Shown: positions 43,844-53,014, counted from the stretch's first letter. The stretch is 64,000 nt of DNA from an uncultured Saprospiraceae bacterium (GCA_938016265.1 CALLWB010000007.1:1-64000), one strand, 5' to 3'. Program-made: numbers and translations. The notes: generated by a model from the sequence alone, not told the origin.

Positions 43844-45616
43844 ATGAAAATCATTAATTACTTACTTATTTTTTGTCTTTTTTTAAGTGTTGGATTAACC
43901 GCACAGGTTAGCATTACCACCACCGGAAACGTACCAGACAATTCAGCAATGTTGGATGTGGTTAGTACGAATAAGGGAATGCTTATTCCTAGGATGACTA
44001 CAAATCAGCGAAACTTAATTGCATCACCAGCCACAGGTTTGTTAGTGTTTGATACAAGTACTGCTTCTTTTTGGTTTCACAATGGAACTGACTGGGAAAA
44101 TTTATCTGAAGACGACCAGGACTGGATTGTAACTAGTGGAACGAATGTCACGAATGGGAATGATGGGAACGTTGGCATTGGGAATATTGGTTCTTCCCAA
44201 AATCGATGGCAATTGACAGTTAAAGATACCACTGATGCCATGCTCAATTCTGACACTATTGACGTAAGTGAATTGTTTGTTGTTTTAACTCGTAATTTAA
44301 ACGAGAATAATACTGGAATTGGAATCGGTTTTCAAAGTACTTCTACGGTAACCGGAATGGGTGCTGCTATTGTTCATGAACGAACTAATTCTAATTCAAG
44401 GGGAAAACTCCATTTTGCAACAAAATCTAGTGGCAGTGCAGCGGATGAAGATTTGCCTATTCGCATGACTATAGATGAAGGGGGAAGGTTGGGTGTAGGA
44501 ATAACTTCGCCTACCGAAAAACTACATATTCGCAGCGGAGATATTCTGGCAGATCGAGGAACCAGCACTGGCAGTCTTTTACGAGAACTTACGCTTGGAG
44601 GCGCACGCTCTGGTAACGCTGCTTTTGGAGGTATTGACTTTCAAAATTATGACGACGATAGTGGAACCGAGTATATCGGGGCAAGTATTATAGCAAATAA
44701 TGGAGGAGATGCTTCAGAAAACGGAGATCTTCGGTTTTTGACGTATGACGGTAGTTTGACTGAACGCATGATAATTACCGAAGCAGGACTTGTAGGTATC
44801 GGTGAAACAACCCCCCAAGCCAGTTTGGATGTAACAGATCAAGCAGTGATTGGCAATATTAATGTTGGGACAGAAAGTACTGCTCAAAGTACTTCTACTT
44901 TGGCTGGTGCTGGTTTTACAGCATCTCCTTGGCTCTATACCTCAGCAATAGAGGCACAAAATGAACGGGGATCGGCCTCTACATTGATTACGCTTGGAGC
45001 AGACGGAACTTATGGGGCTGCAGATGAAATTCATTTTGTGACTAGTGGCATTAGCCAAATGCAAATAGCCAGTGACGGAAAGATAGGAATTGACAAAGAT
45101 CCAAATACAGACATACATATCAGACAATCTCAGCAATCAATTGCCAATGGGACTGGAGGTATAAAATTTGAGGACTCTTCGGACCCTACTGACTATTGGC
45201 GAATTTTCCATAGCGGAATTTATATGAGCTTTAATCTTCAGGGAAGTAGAGTTGCCTATGTAAACACTACTGGAGCTTGGACCATAGATTCGGATTTGAG
45301 CCTAAAAAAGAATATTAACAACATGGACCCCGTACTTAAAAGGGTGGCTCAAATGCGACCAGTCAGTTATCTATATAAAGAACAAGAAGACGACGCGACA
45401 AATACAATAGGTTTTATTGCGCAGGAAGTTCAGCCCCTTTTCCCTGAACTAGTCGTCAAAGGAGAAGACGGAAAACTTGGGATGACCTATGCTCAGACGG
45501 GGGTGATTGCGATTAAAGCGATACAGGAACAACAACAGATCATCGAACAATACGAGGATAGAATTACCCGACTTGAACGAGAACTGGCTGAACTAAAATC
45601 GTTGATCAAGAAATAA
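43844..45616 (+). CDS. Secreted surface protein with C-terminal S74 intramolecular chaperone
   Basis: A protein of 590 residues from the ATG at 43844 (the TTG at 43835 is less likely), with signal peptide MKIINYLLIFCLFLSVGLTA. An N-terminal ~110-residue segment has the ...VPDNSAMLDVVSTNKGMLIP pattern common at the start of Bacteroidota fibre-like proteins. A beta-rich stalk contains short repeats such as RLGVGITSPTEKLHIRSGD and LVGIGETTPQASLDVTDQA. The C-terminal Peptidase_S74 domain starts at SDLSLKKNI, with Ser483 and Lys488 at the +5 spacing required for self-cleavage, then GFIAQEVQPLFPELV and a coiled coil (EQYEDRITRLERELAELKSL). It lies between the porW fragment and the intact porW, so it is probably carried on imported DNA. 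Confidence 0.85.
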   Translation: MKIINYLLIFCLFLSVGLTAQVSITTTGNVPDNSAMLDVVSTNKGMLIPRMTTNQRNLIASPATGLLVFDTSTASFWFHNGTDWENLSEDDQDWIVTSGTNVTNGNDGNVGIGNIGSSQNRWQLTVKDTTDAMLNSDTIDVSELFVVLTRNLNENNTGIGIGFQSTSTVTGMGAAIVHERTNSNSRGKLHFATKSSGSAADEDLPIRMTIDEGGRLGVGITSPTEKLHIRSGDILADRGTSTGSLLRELTLGGARSGNAAFGGIDFQNYDDDSGTEYIGASIIANNGGDASENGDLRFLTYDGSLTERMIITEAGLVGIGETTPQASLDVTDQAVIGNINVGTESTAQSTSTLAGAGFTASPWLYTSAIEAQNERGSASTLITLGADGTYGAADEIHFVTSGISQMQIASDGKIGIDKDPNTDIHIRQSQQSIANGTGGIKFEDSSDPTDYWRIFHSGIYMSFNLQGSRVAYVNTTGAWTIDSDLSLKKNINNMDPVLKRVAQMRPVSYLYKEQEDDATNTIGFIAQEVQPLFPELVVKGEDGKLGMTYAQTGVIAIKAIQEQQQIIEQYEDRITRLERELAELKSLIKK

Positions 45617-45772
45617 TAAACACCTCCCGCAACAGAAATAAGCCGAGATACAAAGTACAATGATATGGCCGAAGCATAACCTAGCAGTGACTACCACTTT
45701 GGAAGATTCCGCTAAACCATGCAGATGTCTATATCATTGTGCTGAATTTAGCAGATCGCTAGAAAAACGGTC

Positions 45773-48454
45773 CTAGTAATTTTCAGCACAAAATTCCAAG
45801 TATGGCGCCATTTCCCGAATCCTCAACAAGGTCTTGTAGTTGGTTTGAGAAAGTGGATAAATAGTCGCATCGTTATCCAAATTTTTCAGGAATTCAGGTT
45901 TTTTTCCGGTTACTTCATTGGAATATTTCAATCCTTTTTCTTGATTAGAAAATCTTCTCACAATGAGAATAGAAGTTTCCAGGTCAAGCATTAAGCTAGA
46001 GATTTTAAGGTTTTCCAGCTCATGGTATTTTTTGTTATAGTCAGAAATTGCCGTTTTAGCTTTGTCCGTTTTCACTTTTTGATTGCTTAGTACGATGATT
46101 ACATAGTGTTGATCGCCTTCTGCAATTTTGAACAAATCTTTTTTGTTGCGGCCATTTTTAGGATTCCCAGCCAACTCCTTCGGTTTGGTAGATGCCGAAG
46201 CACCGATTAGCGCGAGAAACTCTTGTGCCTTTCTGGCTTCATCTGTATCTGGGTATTTGGTAATCACCTCACCTAGGCCAGCAACGTAGGCATCTCTACC
46301 ATTCACGTTTCCAGTACACAACGCTAAGAGCAATGCGAATTTTGGTCGAATAGAATTGGCATCTCCAAATGCTTTTTCTGCGCCTTCAATTTTGGAAATT
46401 GCTTCCTGGTAGCCACCGTTTTCGTATAATGTATAGGCTTGGTTGTAGTACTTGTTGACCTGTTTGTCGGAGTCCTGGATATCTGCTACGGAACCAGGGT
46501 TTTTGATCATTTGCGCATGGCGGCTATCTGGGTATTTTTTCAATACCTGATCTTTGTAGTAATTGGCTTTTGCCCGATCGTTGGCATCATCGTATAATAG
46601 ATACAAGGAATACATGGATTCCAGATTGTGCTTATTATCAGGATACCTTTTGAGTAAATCCTCAAAAGTTGCGATTGATTTTTTAGTATTGTCTAGTCGA
46701 TCACGGTATAAATTGCCCAGCGCAAACAGGGATTCAATATTTTGTTCGTCCATTTTTTTCATGTCCTCCTCGGTTTGGGGAACATCTTTGAACATTTCCT
46801 TCATTTCTGCTTCAGAAACGGATATACTTGCTAGTTCTTCCACTTCTCCCTCTTCAGCACTTGCGATTTGAGTATTCCTGACTGCACGTCTCCAGTTGTC
46901 TTCAAGTTTACGATCGCCCCATTGTTTGTCAAAGTCTCGTTTTCCTTTTTTTACCAGATTATCATCGAAAGCGAAGAAGTTACTTTTTTGACTAGAAGGA
47001 GAAGGCAGCGAGTTTGATGCGCCTGTTTTACCTTTCGGTTTACCGGATTCTTTAGCGGATTCGCTATCGATTCCTTCTTTTTTAATTTTTTTAGCCAGGG
47101 CCAATTTGTCATCCTCGTTCATATTTTTGATCATAAGCAAGCTGTCATTCAATGCTAGGATCTCAATATTTTTTGCGATATCCGTAAGGGTAAGGGCATA
47201 ATTGCTCACTTCTTCATATCGGGCGTCATTAGTAGGCAGTACTACCAAGGTACTATCGTAGTAATTTTTTGAAGAAACATAGGACTCTTTGTTGAAATAA
47301 ATTTCCGCCAGGCGCAGATAGGATTCTGCTTTCTGAGGTTTATTATTCACATTATAAAACAAGGATTTTTTAAGGAATCCCATGGCTTCCGTATTCATAT
47401 TTTCTTTGATGGCGACGGTAGACATTGCGAAATAAATCTGATCGCGGAACTCTTCATTTTTGAGGTCTTTAGACATTCTTTTTAGGGACGCGAGTGCTGA
47501 TTTGGAATCTGATTTTCCACTAGACCATTCGTTAGTCACCATATTCAGTCTTGTTCTGAACTCCATGTCATATTCAGGGCGCATTCTCAATACGTCTCTG
47601 TATGCTGCAGCGGCTAACTCGTCCTGTCCTTGCATTTGATAAATTTGGGCAAGGATATAAACATACCTGTTTTTCTTTCTTTTCCTTTTGGTCAAATCTA
47701 TCGCCACCTTTAGAGGTTCAATCGAATTTGCGTAATCCAATTGTTTTAGTTTGGCATAAGCATTTACAGCTGCTAGTGCTGCTTGTTGCCTTTTGTTCAA
47801 CTTATCATCCTTTTGCAATTTGTTGATCATGAATTGAGCATCTTCGTATTTTTCTTGCTCGATGTTGGTTCTTGCCAACCAGATCATTGCGTTTCTCCGT
47901 TCGTTGCGTTGGTATTTTTTCTTTGCCAGTTCTTCCTCCAATTCTTCGCCTTTCAGTCTTTTTACACTTTTTTTCTTTTTTCTTTTTAGGCGCTTCAGTT
48001 CCTTTTCGTAGAGATTCTTTGGTTCATATTCAGCGGTTACATACTTAAATGTTTCTTCAGCATCGTCATATTCCTGCTTGAGGTATTGAGATTGGCCGAT
48101 AACCATGTAGGAGTTGTCGGTCCATTTACTGCCCCTGTGCAGGGAGATAACGATCGAAGTTTTTTTGATGGCCTCATCCAATTGACTGCTTGCAGACTGT
48201 GCATCCTCTACAGCTGCTTCCCGATATAAAGATAAAATTTGATTATAATTATCTTGATGCTGCTTAGATAAGTTGGCAAAGCTCTCATTTAATATTACTT
48301 TTGCATTGTGGTAACCATTAAATCTAGCATTGAGATTGTGCATCGCCTTTCCTAGCCCTCTCACGTCTTCGGGTGCTTTTTTCTTTGATGTAGAACATCC
48401 CATAGAAAAAAGGGTTAAACAGAAAAGGAAGTATATAAAATTAGTATTTTTCAA
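45773..48454 (-). CDS. porW: Type IX secretion / gliding TPR lipoprotein, PorW/SprE-like
   Basis: An 893-residue outer-membrane-type lipoprotein. The signal peptide ends in SMGC, so Cys20 is the lipidation site; the only possible start is TTG at 48454. The body is mostly TPR-like helical repeats (TAVEDAQ-type helices; EQKYEDAQFMINKLQKDDKL, RYPDNKHNLESMYSLYLLYD, YENGGYQEAISKIEGAEKAF). Two basic runs (KRKKKKSVKRLK, KRKRKKNR) and a disordered stretch at ~445-500 interrupt it. In known systems SprE/PorW links the PorKN ring to the outer-membrane translocon. It is divergent from the M23 peptidase gene. Its last 24 codons are duplicated at 43219-43293. Confidence 0.85.
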   Translation of the reverse strand: MKNTNFIYFLFCLTLFSMGCSTSKKKAPEDVRGLGKAMHNLNARFNGYHNAKVILNESFANLSKQHQDNYNQILSLYREAAVEDAQSASSQLDEAIKKTSIVISLHRGSKWTDNSYMVIGQSQYLKQEYDDAEETFKYVTAEYEPKNLYEKELKRLKRKKKKSVKRLKGEELEEELAKKKYQRNERRNAMIWLARTNIEQEKYEDAQFMINKLQKDDKLNKRQQAALAAVNAYAKLKQLDYANSIEPLKVAIDLTKRKRKKNRYVYILAQIYQMQGQDELAAAAYRDVLRMRPEYDMEFRTRLNMVTNEWSSGKSDSKSALASLKRMSKDLKNEEFRDQIYFAMSTVAIKENMNTEAMGFLKKSLFYNVNNKPQKAESYLRLAEIYFNKESYVSSKNYYDSTLVVLPTNDARYEEVSNYALTLTDIAKNIEILALNDSLLMIKNMNEDDKLALAKKIKKEGIDSESAKESGKPKGKTGASNSLPSPSSQKSNFFAFDDNLVKKGKRDFDKQWGDRKLEDNWRRAVRNTQIASAEEGEVEELASISVSEAEMKEMFKDVPQTEEDMKKMDEQNIESLFALGNLYRDRLDNTKKSIATFEDLLKRYPDNKHNLESMYSLYLLYDDANDRAKANYYKDQVLKKYPDSRHAQMIKNPGSVADIQDSDKQVNKYYNQAYTLYENGGYQEAISKIEGAEKAFGDANSIRPKFALLLALCTGNVNGRDAYVAGLGEVITKYPDTDEARKAQEFLALIGASASTKPKELAGNPKNGRNKKDLFKIAEGDQHYVIIVLSNQKVKTDKAKTAISDYNKKYHELENLKISSLMLDLETSILIVRRFSNQEKGLKYSNEVTGKKPEFLKNLDNDATIYPLSQTNYKTLLRIREMAPYLEFCAENY

Positions 48455-48554
48455 ACTAGTAAATTTTAATGATAATCGCGTTCAAGTATTTATTTAACGA
48501 AGTTATAACTTTCTTCGTTGCAAAATTATTTTATTTTTCGTAAAAAAATGAATA

Positions 48555-49511
48555 TTGATAGACGAAAATAGGTCAGAAGACGAACAAATAGGAAAATATC
48601 GCCTCGTTGTAATGAATGACGAGACATTTGAAGAGCTAAATTCGTTCCGTGTTACGAAGTCTAAACTTTTTTTGACCATCGGAGGTATTTTAGGTGGCAT
48701 CATTTTTATACTTTGGGCAACAATGGCTCTAACTCCACTCAAAAGAATACTTTTTGGGTACGGAGATAGCAAATTGCGAAATCAAATGGTAGATATTACC
48801 GTCCATGTTGATTCGCTTGAAAAAGCATTAGCAGACAGAGACCACTATATCCTAAATATGACTCGCCGTTTGACCGGCAATCTTGAAGGAGCTAATTCCT
48901 CTCTGGACATCCCTCCGGGTTTTACCATGGATAAAATGAAAACACCCGCTGCTGCTAGTACTTCGGAGCCTACAGAACCAGCAAAACCGATTGCTGAAGC
49001 ACCAAAGGAAGAAATCCCACAAAAAGAAGAACCTATAACTAAAGCCAGTACTACTACTAGTGCTGATATTTTTTCCATCCCCTACAAACCATCAAACATG
49101 TATGAGTCGGTAAAACGGGATGGTGAATCAACTGATCTTTCTGACATATTTTTTACCCCTCCGATCAAGGGATACATCACTGCCGAATTTCAGCCAGGCA
49201 AAAAACATTTTGGGATTGACATTGCTGCACCAAAAAACACGCCAATAAAAAGTGCGCTGGATGGAGTGATTATTCATTCAGATTGGACATTAGAGACAGG
49301 CAATGTCATTGGAATTCAGCATAATGGGAATTTAGTTACTTTTTATAAACACAATTCGCTATTATTAAAAAAAGTTGGTAGTTTTGTAAAAGCTGGTGAA
49401 GCTGTCGCAATTATTGGAAATACAGGCGAATTGTCGGACGGACCTCATCTTCATTTTGAAATCTGGCATAATGGTCAGGCGGTCAACCCATCCGATTATT
49501 TAAATTTTTAG
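48555..49511 (+). CDS. M23 family metallopeptidase, inner-membrane anchored
   Basis: A 318-residue protein if the TTG at 48555 is the start; an in-frame TGA at 48549 excludes anything longer, and the ATG at 48612 is the alternative. The conserved YRLVVMNDETFEELNS segment before the TM helix favours the longer form. TM helix at ~38-58, coiled coil at ~75-105, Pro/Glu-rich linker to ~170, then a LytM domain: HFGID (His218, Asp222) and HLHFE (His298, His300) supply the zinc ligands and catalytic His. It cuts peptidoglycan peptides or activates amidases. It precedes the bactofilin gene by 16 bases, a known morphogenetic pairing. Confidence 0.88.
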   Translation: MIDENRSEDEQIGKYRLVVMNDETFEELNSFRVTKSKLFLTIGGILGGIIFILWATMALTPLKRILFGYGDSKLRNQMVDITVHVDSLEKALADRDHYILNMTRRLTGNLEGANSSLDIPPGFTMDKMKTPAAASTSEPTEPAKPIAEAPKEEIPQKEEPITKASTTTSADIFSIPYKPSNMYESVKRDGESTDLSDIFFTPPIKGYITAEFQPGKKHFGIDIAAPKNTPIKSALDGVIIHSDWTLETGNVIGIQHNGNLVTFYKHNSLLLKKVGSFVKAGEAVAIIGNTGELSDGPHLHFEIWHNGQAVNPSDYLNF

Positions 49512-49527
49512 AACGAACTCCATAAGT

Positions 49528-49992
49528 ATGTTTAGCAATAAAGAAACAAAAAAGAACCCAATTGCAGCTGCACCAAGTACTAGTGGTCACAATAGTCTTG
49601 TAGCCGGAACAGTTGTAGAAGGAGAAGTCCAATCACAAGGAGATATTAGGATTGACGGATTTATTAGAGGGGTTTTGCACTGCAAATCTAAGGTAGTAAT
49701 TGGCCCATCTGGAGTAATCGAAGGGACAATCACTTGCCAAAATGCGGTGATAGAAGGCTGCCTCGATGGCCAAATCAACGTAGAAGAGACGCTAAAATTG
49801 GAAAAAACGGCTAAAGTTACTGCAGAGATAGTGACGAGCAAATTCATCATTGCCCCGGGAGCTGTTTTCAACGGAACCTGTAAAATGGGATCGCAAGATA
49901 TAGGCAAAAACTCCATCTCGAAAAAACAAAGCACCAAGTCCATTGAACCAAAATCCATCGGAGGAGCGTCCCTCAAAAAAGAAGCTATCTAG
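49528..49992 (+). CDS. Bactofilin
   Basis: A 154-residue cytoskeletal protein. The PF04519 beta-helix fills ~20-115, with regular short repeats (GTVVEGEVQSQGDIRIDGFI, KVVIGPSGVIEGTITCQNAV, TAEIVTSKFIIAPGAVFNGT), flanked by disordered polar ends. Bactofilins polymerise without nucleotide on the inner face of the membrane and often position M23 peptidases, which is consistent with the peptidase gene directly upstream. The next gene starts either 14 bases after its stop or within its last 50 bases. Confidence 0.93.
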   Translation: MFSNKETKKNPIAAAPSTSGHNSLVAGTVVEGEVQSQGDIRIDGFIRGVLHCKSKVVIGPSGVIEGTITCQNAVIEGCLDGQINVEETLKLEKTAKVTAEIVTSKFIIAPGAVFNGTCKMGSQDIGKNSISKKQSTKSIEPKSIGGASLKKEAI

Positions 49993-50005
49993 TAGCCAAA
50001 AATTT

Positions 50006-50188
50006 ATGAAACATATGAACTTGCCATTCCAAATGGCATTTTACATAGGTTTCGGGGCTTTTATTGGTCTAAAACTTGATCGTCATTTTCAACTTGAGCA
50101 ACCTTTATTCACTATTCTTCTTAGTGTAGCAGGACTATTGGCGTCATTTTATGTGCTGATCAAAGATTTAAATAAAGACAGTAAATGA
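50006..50188 (+). CDS. AtpZ/AtpI-type small membrane protein
   Basis: 60 residues from the ATG at 50006; an in-frame TTG at 49943 would add 21 polar residues and overlap bactofilin by 50 bases. Family homologues usually have such a basic leader, so the longer form is possible. Two TM helices (FQMAFYIGFGAFIGLKLD, then LFTILLSVAGLLASFYVLI), with the Gly-rich first helix and LD motif, match PF09527 proteins encoded next to F1Fo-ATPase operons and implicated in c-ring assembly or cation transport. No atp structural genes are visible here. The stop overlaps the next start (ATGA). Confidence 0.75.
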   Translation: MKHMNLPFQMAFYIGFGAFIGLKLDRHFQLEQPLFTILLSVAGLLASFYVLIKDLNKDSK

Positions 50189-50565
50189 GTGTAAGGGATT
50201 TTGCAATAAAATTTGGTTTGTTTACTATTTTCTCGGCTGGTTTGGTCGGATTGCAGCACTTACTTTCTAACATCCAAACCTATTGGAAATTTTCGGTCTC
50301 CTCTTTTATCGTTTATATACTGCTCACCATTTTCATGTATTTTATTAGCAAATGGATACTTAAAAGTGGCAATAATGCAGTGTTTACCTCATTATTGCTA
50401 ACCTTTAATTTACTCCGGCTTCTGGTTTCTATTCTCTTTGTATTTGTTTACATTAGTGTTTATAAACCGCCAAATGCCTGGTTTTTAATACCATTCTTTT
50501 CTGTTTATATTCTATACACCATTTTTGAAGTGCATATGCTTGATAAAATAGATACTGTAAAATGA
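50185..50565 (+). CDS. Four-helix membrane protein of unknown function
   Basis: 126 residues with four predicted TM helices: near 7-27, 33-56, 65-92 and 97-117 (AWFLIPFFSVYILYTIFEVH). There are no recognisable catalytic motifs. Its start overlaps the AtpZ-like stop by four bases, and its own stop overlaps the start of the biotin carrier gene by four bases, so the three genes are translationally coupled. In other Bacteroidota an anonymous membrane gene occupies the AtpI-like position, so a role in ATP synthase assembly is a guess from position only. Confidence 0.65.
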   Translation: MSVRDFAIKFGLFTIFSAGLVGLQHLLSNIQTYWKFSVSSFIVYILLTIFMYFISKWILKSGNNAVFTSLLLTFNLLRLLVSILFVFVYISVYKPPNAWFLIPFFSVYILYTIFEVHMLDKIDTVK

Positions 50566-51041
50566 ACAAAGTAACAATCAACGACGGTCAATATTCATTT
50601 GATATTGAGGACAACGATATTCAAGGCTGGGATGCCATTGAATTTAAAAATGGCTGTTTCCATATCATCCAAAACAACCGCTCCTTCAATGCAGAAGTAC
50701 TAAGCACTGATTTCCAGCAAAAAGAATTCGTATTAAAAGTAAATCAACACTCCTTTACGGTAAACGTCGCTGACAAATTTGATTTGCTTATAAAGCAAAT
50801 GGGACTGTCTTACGCGACCACCAGCAAAGTAAATCAAGTGAAGGCACCAATGCCAGGCTTAGTACTTAAAATAACCGCAGAGGCCGGCCAAGCTGTAGAA
50901 AAAGGAGACGCGCTACTTATCCTCGAAGCCATGAAAATGGAAAACGTTATCAAATCTCCGGGACCTGGAACAGTCAAGAAGATCTCCGTATCACAAGGAG
51001 ACGCTGTAGAAAAGAATCAAATTTTGATTGAGTTTGAATAA
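50562..51041 (+). CDS. Biotin carboxyl carrier protein subunit
   Basis: A 159-residue biotinyl-domain protein. The N-terminal ~85 residues form a beta-rich region typical of the carrier subunit of acyl-CoA (propionyl/methylcrotonyl-type) carboxylases in Bacteroidota. The C-terminal biotinyl domain starts at KVNQVKAPMPGLVLKI and carries the biotinylation motif EAMKM with Lys125. The partner carboxylase subunits are not in the window. MeaB, which serves methylmalonyl-CoA mutase, is encoded at 62040-63113, so a propionyl-CoA/methylmalonyl-CoA pathway is plausible. It converges on the antiporter gene, with 29 bases between stops. Confidence 0.85.
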   Translation: MNKVTINDGQYSFDIEDNDIQGWDAIEFKNGCFHIIQNNRSFNAEVLSTDFQQKEFVLKVNQHSFTVNVADKFDLLIKQMGLSYATTSKVNQVKAPMPGLVLKITAEAGQAVEKGDALLILEAMKMENVIKSPGPGTVKKISVSQGDAVEKNQILIEFE

Positions 51042-51070
51042 ATAGGTCAAATCGTTTCAAAAAAACGTTC

Positions 51071-52006
51071 CTAGATATGTTTCGAAAAGATATCTATTAG
51101 AAAAATTGCATAAAACAAGGCTAACAAATACCCCTCCCATTTAGAAATTTTCTTGGTGGTCATCATGATCAAGAACATCATAGAAGCAGCAAGCATCAAT
51201 GGCAACGCAAAAGTGATGGTGCTTTCTGGGATGACTAGCGTCCCAATTATTCCTGGGATTCCCATTACTGCGAAGGTGTTGAATATATTTGACCCCAATA
51301 CGTTCCCTACTGCGATTTCAGGTTTTCCCTTTTGTGCAGCTTTAATACTAACAATGATTTCAGGTAGCGAAGTACCAAACGCAACTGCACTCAATGCAAT
51401 CGCGTCTTTCGCAATATTTAGGATATCAGAAATTTGGATGATAGACTCTACCGTATACTCGGCACCATACTTTATACCAATCCCGCCAGCGACTAACATG
51501 GCAAATACCTTCCAGTCCAGTTTCACTTCTTCTTCGTCTTCATCAGCTTCTACTTTATCGGCAGCAAAGGTGTAGGCTAAAAAAATCAGGAGGCCAAGCA
51601 GGCAGAGAACGGCTTCCGGCTTAGTGAAAACAGCGTCATACAAACAAAACCATAGCAGAAAAGCAGAACCAATAAACAAGGGCATATCGATATTCATGAT
51701 ATCGAAATCAATTTCTATTTTCTTACCTACTATGGCCGTTAAGCCAAGCACAAGCAAGATATTGGTTATGTTGGAGCCAACTACATTCCCTACAACAATC
51801 TCCGAGCTGTCTTGAAGTACAGCAAATATTGAGGTGACTAATTCCGGTAAAGAAGTACCAGCCGCTACTATTGTAACACCGACGATAAAGGGAGGAATAC
51901 CCAAAGACAAACCAATTTTTTCAGCAGCAACTATAAACCAATCAGAGGCCTTTAGAAGGACAATAAGTGCCAAAACAAATACTCCGAACCACATTGGTAA
52001 AGTCAT
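51071..52006 (-). CDS. Calcium/sodium antiporter (CaCA family, YrbG-like)
   Basis: A 311-residue inner-membrane exchanger with about ten TM helices in two homologous halves. Alpha-repeat 1: GTSLPELVTSIFAV and GNVVGSNITNILLVLG. Alpha-repeat 2: GTSLPEIIVSIKAA and GNVLGSNIFNTFAVMG. These carry the ion-coordinating Glu and Asn residues. An acidic cytoplasmic loop between the halves (KVEADEDEEEVKLDW) may bind cations. It probably exports Ca2+ in exchange for Na+. Its 5' end faces away from the gldN terminator; single-gene unit. Confidence 0.92.
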   Translation of the reverse strand: MTLPMWFGVFVLALIVLLKASDWFIVAAEKIGLSLGIPPFIVGVTIVAAGTSLPELVTSIFAVLQDSSEIVVGNVVGSNITNILLVLGLTAIVGKKIEIDFDIMNIDMPLFIGSAFLLWFCLYDAVFTKPEAVLCLLGLLIFLAYTFAADKVEADEDEEEVKLDWKVFAMLVAGGIGIKYGAEYTVESIIQISDILNIAKDAIALSAVAFGTSLPEIIVSIKAAQKGKPEIAVGNVLGSNIFNTFAVMGIPGIIGTLVIPESTITFALPLMLAASMMFLIMMTTKKISKWEGYLLALFYAIFLIDIFSKHI

Positions 52007-52074
52007 AGTTGTAGGTCAATTTTGGGTCAATTAATAAACGGTCAAAAGTAGTTAAAATTAAACAATTAACAATA

Positions 52075-52108
52075 AAAAAGCCCCAGCAATAAATTACTAG
52101 GGCTTTTT
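52075..52108 (-). terminator. Rho-independent terminator of the gld operon
   Basis: On the minus strand AAAAAGCCCTAG, loop, CTGGGGCTTTTTT. It begins 20 bases after the gldN stop codon. The stem has a single bulge and is flanked by A/T tracts, so it could act in both directions. Confidence 0.85.
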
Positions 52109-52127
52109 AAAAAATTATATTTTTTGC

Positions 52128-53003
52128 TTAGAAAGTCCAGAGATCATGCTCAAAGTTTTGAATACCTTTATGCACTTTTTCTGCTTCGAATAAGATGTCT
52201 ATTCCAGATTTATAATCCTGAATACGACGGTCATAAACGTTAGACTCCTTCATGATATAGCTGGAGAAATATCTCATTTCCATGATATCTTCCCAACTCA
52301 TACGCTGCGCGTCATTCATTGGATTGAAGGATTCATTTCTAGAAAGCATTTCTCTGCAATCAGGATAGTATGCCCAGAACATAGGGTATTCGAACTTAAA
52401 GTTTCCGTTGTCATCATACTCTTCTTTAAGAGGAGCGATACCTAGTATTCTTACTAGCATCATTGATGTTTCTTCATCGAAGAACCATACTTCTTTCAAA
52501 CGGAATCTTTTGATGTCTTCCCAGTTTAGATCATTTCTTACTACTTTGATCTTCTCCTCATAGGTATCAGGATCGAAGGTAATAATGGTATCTACTGAGG
52601 TACCCATTGAGCTAATCTCATCCACTTCAAGTCTAGTTTTAAACTTGTCATCAATGGTGCTGTACAGTTGGAGTTCACCATCCATTGCAGCATCTAAGAT
52701 AATATTGATGAACGGAGCTTCTGGCCATGTGAAATGTTTGTTCATTTTTTCGCGAACATCAATTACACGCCAAATTCTCTTTTCCCAGAATACATCCGCT
52801 TCACGAATGTGGTCGTAAGAAAGCAATTTACGATCTTTGATGATGTTTCTATCATAGATATCATCTCTTGGAGTATCGTCTTCTGCTTCTCCTGACTCTG
52901 TAATTTCGCTACTTTCGTTAAGTATTGGTTGAGCGATAGCCGTGGTGTTCAGCAATAGCATGCTTAGAAAAAAGAATCCGAAAATTTTGAAATGGACTTT
53001 CAT
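52128..53003 (-). CDS. gldN: Gliding motility / T9SS protein GldN (PorN)
   Basis: A 291-residue periplasmic protein with signal peptide (MKVHFKIFGFFFLSMLLLNT...AIA). GldN hallmarks are present: DVFWEKRIWRVIDVREKMN near residue 70, DLNWEDIKRFRLKEVWFFDE mid-protein and NDAQRMSWEDIMEMRYFSSY near the C-terminus, ending in SNVYDRRIQDYKSGIDILFE. GldN joins GldK to form the periplasmic ring under the T9SS translocon. It starts 12 bases after the gldM stop and is the last gene before the terminator. Confidence 0.95.
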   Translation of the reverse strand: MKVHFKIFGFFFLSMLLLNTTAIAQPILNESSEITESGEAEDDTPRDDIYDRNIIKDRKLLSYDHIREADVFWEKRIWRVIDVREKMNKHFTWPEAPFINIILDAAMDGELQLYSTIDDKFKTRLEVDEISSMGTSVDTIITFDPDTYEEKIKVVRNDLNWEDIKRFRLKEVWFFDEETSMMLVRILGIAPLKEEYDDNGNFKFEYPMFWAYYPDCREMLSRNESFNPMNDAQRMSWEDIMEMRYFSSYIMKESNVYDRRIQDYKSGIDILFEAEKVHKGIQNFEHDLWTF

Positions 53004-53014
53004 GAGCTAATTTT

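Noticed and set aside
49587-49976. 129-codon minus-strand frame in bactofilin
   Set aside because: Antisense shadow of a conserved gene.
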